From Fimbriimonadaceae bacterium (GTDB lineage Bacteria > Armatimonadota > Fimbriimonadia > Fimbriimonadales > Fimbriimonadaceae), in NCBI GenBank assembly GCA_025934835.1, contig JAICWL010000003.1:1-64000 (forward strand): 64,000 bases of DNA. The letters run 5' to 3'. How positions within the stretch are numbered: position 1 is the stretch's first letter; each line of letters starts with the position of its first letter. The notes under the pieces are model-generated. The model was not told the origin of the DNA, searched no databases, and was given only the letters and a program-made list of their open reading frames with translations. The position numbers were made by a program, and so were the translations under genes. Below are positions 63,623-64,000 of this stretch, piece after piece.

Positions 63623-64000
63623 GTGCCCCCAACGGACCGCGTGTTGGTTTTCGATACCACTCTCCGCGATGGAGAGCAGAGCCCCGGCGTCCGGCTGTCG
63701 CTTCGCGAAAAGCTCGAGATCGGCCATCAGCTCGTGAGTCTAGGGGTCGATATCATCGAGAGCGGATTCCCGATCAGCTCTCCCGGCGATTTCGAAAGCG
63801 TCAATACGCTCGCCAAAGAGCTCCACGGAGTGACGATTTGCGGCCTCACCCGCGCACGCGAGAAAGATATCGAGGTTGCGGCGGAGGCTCTCCAGCCCGC
63901 CGAGCGGCGCAGGATTCATACGGGACTCGGCGTTTCGGACAATCACCTGGAATACAAGCTGCGCATGACCCGAGAGCAAGCCCTGGAGTTGGGCATCAAG
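63623..64000 (+). CDS. leuA: 2-isopropylmalate synthase, N-terminal fragment
   Basis: Runs off the right edge and is absent from the ORF track; the minus ORF 63740-63979 is its shadow. From GTG 63623 it reads [33 protein letters not shown], then [72 protein letters not shown]: 126 codons without a stop. [13 protein letters not shown] (catalytic Arg/Asp, metal ligand) and ESGFP...SPGDFE identify the HMGL-like barrel; the SPGDFE and KLRMTREQ pieces favour LeuA over citramalate synthase or NifV. First step of leucine synthesis. Confidence 0.88.
   Translation, partial: MPPTDRVLVFDTTLRDGEQSPGVRLSLREKLEIGHQLVSLGVDIIESGFPISSPGDFESVNTLAKELHGVTICGLTRAREKDIEVAAEALQPAERRRIHTGLGVSDNHLEYKLRMTREQALELGIK

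Overview
The window is a gene-dense, G+C-rich (about 60% by eye) stretch of a bacterial chromosome with almost only housekeeping genes, short intergenic gaps and no mobile element, CRISPR array, rRNA or prophage. It points to a motile, free-living diderm: WaaA-type Kdo transferase and a GT9 heptosyltransferase-like gene (LPS), flagellar hook genes, a futalosine-pathway menaquinone gene (mqnC), a Bacillus-type five-helix SdhC, an archaeal-type bifunctional phosphoglucose/phosphomannose isomerase, and secreted propeller proteins. My best guess is Armatimonadota (Fimbriimonadia-like), but this rests on gene content and protein style, not on a search.  Layout: 0.1-2.4 kb lipoprotein fragment and pcrA; 2.5-7.3 kb secreted Gly/Pro-rich protein, tatC, small unknown protein, rpsF, ssb, pgi/pmi; 7.3-12.5 kb an AddAB-like helicase/partner pair; 12.5-14.6 kb PH-like membrane protein and orphan PAS histidine kinase; 14.7-16.1 kb a decayed patch (frameshifted Mrr-like nuclease plus broken small ORFs) beside tRNA-Lys(CTT); 16.3-23.7 kb GNAT, rseP, dxr, then lysA - M50 protease - trpS - HAD operon; 23.7-29.1 kb mqnC, propeller lipoprotein, nitrilase-fold amidohydrolase, sdhC, eno; 29.1-33.0 kb fliK-flgD-TIGR02530-flgE; 33.1-37.8 kb HAD phosphatase, a large GH42-like protein with basic tails, era; 37.8-39.7 kb dppBC-type permeases; 39.7-45.3 kb cyclophilin, GYF/TM2 protein, glyA, LTxxQ protein, aspartase/fumarase, accB, coaD; 45.3-48.1 kb phosphoesterase and DUF559 protein; 48.1-55.8 kb proline dehydrogenase, waaA, GT9, dus, dapF, a 651-aa unknown protein, thioesterase; 55.8-64 kb TspO, an N-terminal-half carB, rsmG, a sortilin-like BNR protein, an ABC-F ATPase and the start of leuA.  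Working together: lysA/dapF supply meso-diaminopimelate and lysine, dxr isoprenoids, mqnC/sdhC the respiratory quinone chain, accB/coaD fatty acid and CoA metabolism, waaA/GT9/rseP/tatC the envelope.  The most striking window-wide signal is a TANNNT/CANNNT hexamer ending only 5-9 nt upstream of about 15 start codons, usually without a Shine-Dalgarno: the expected signature of leaderless mRNAs. It also corrects several start codons. Other second-look items: a carB gene that stops exactly after the first synthetase half, an AddB-like protein lacking the (D/E)xK nuclease motif paired with a helicase that has no nuclease domain, start-region RNA hairpins at tatC and rpsF, and repeated stop-codon overlaps between convergent genes.
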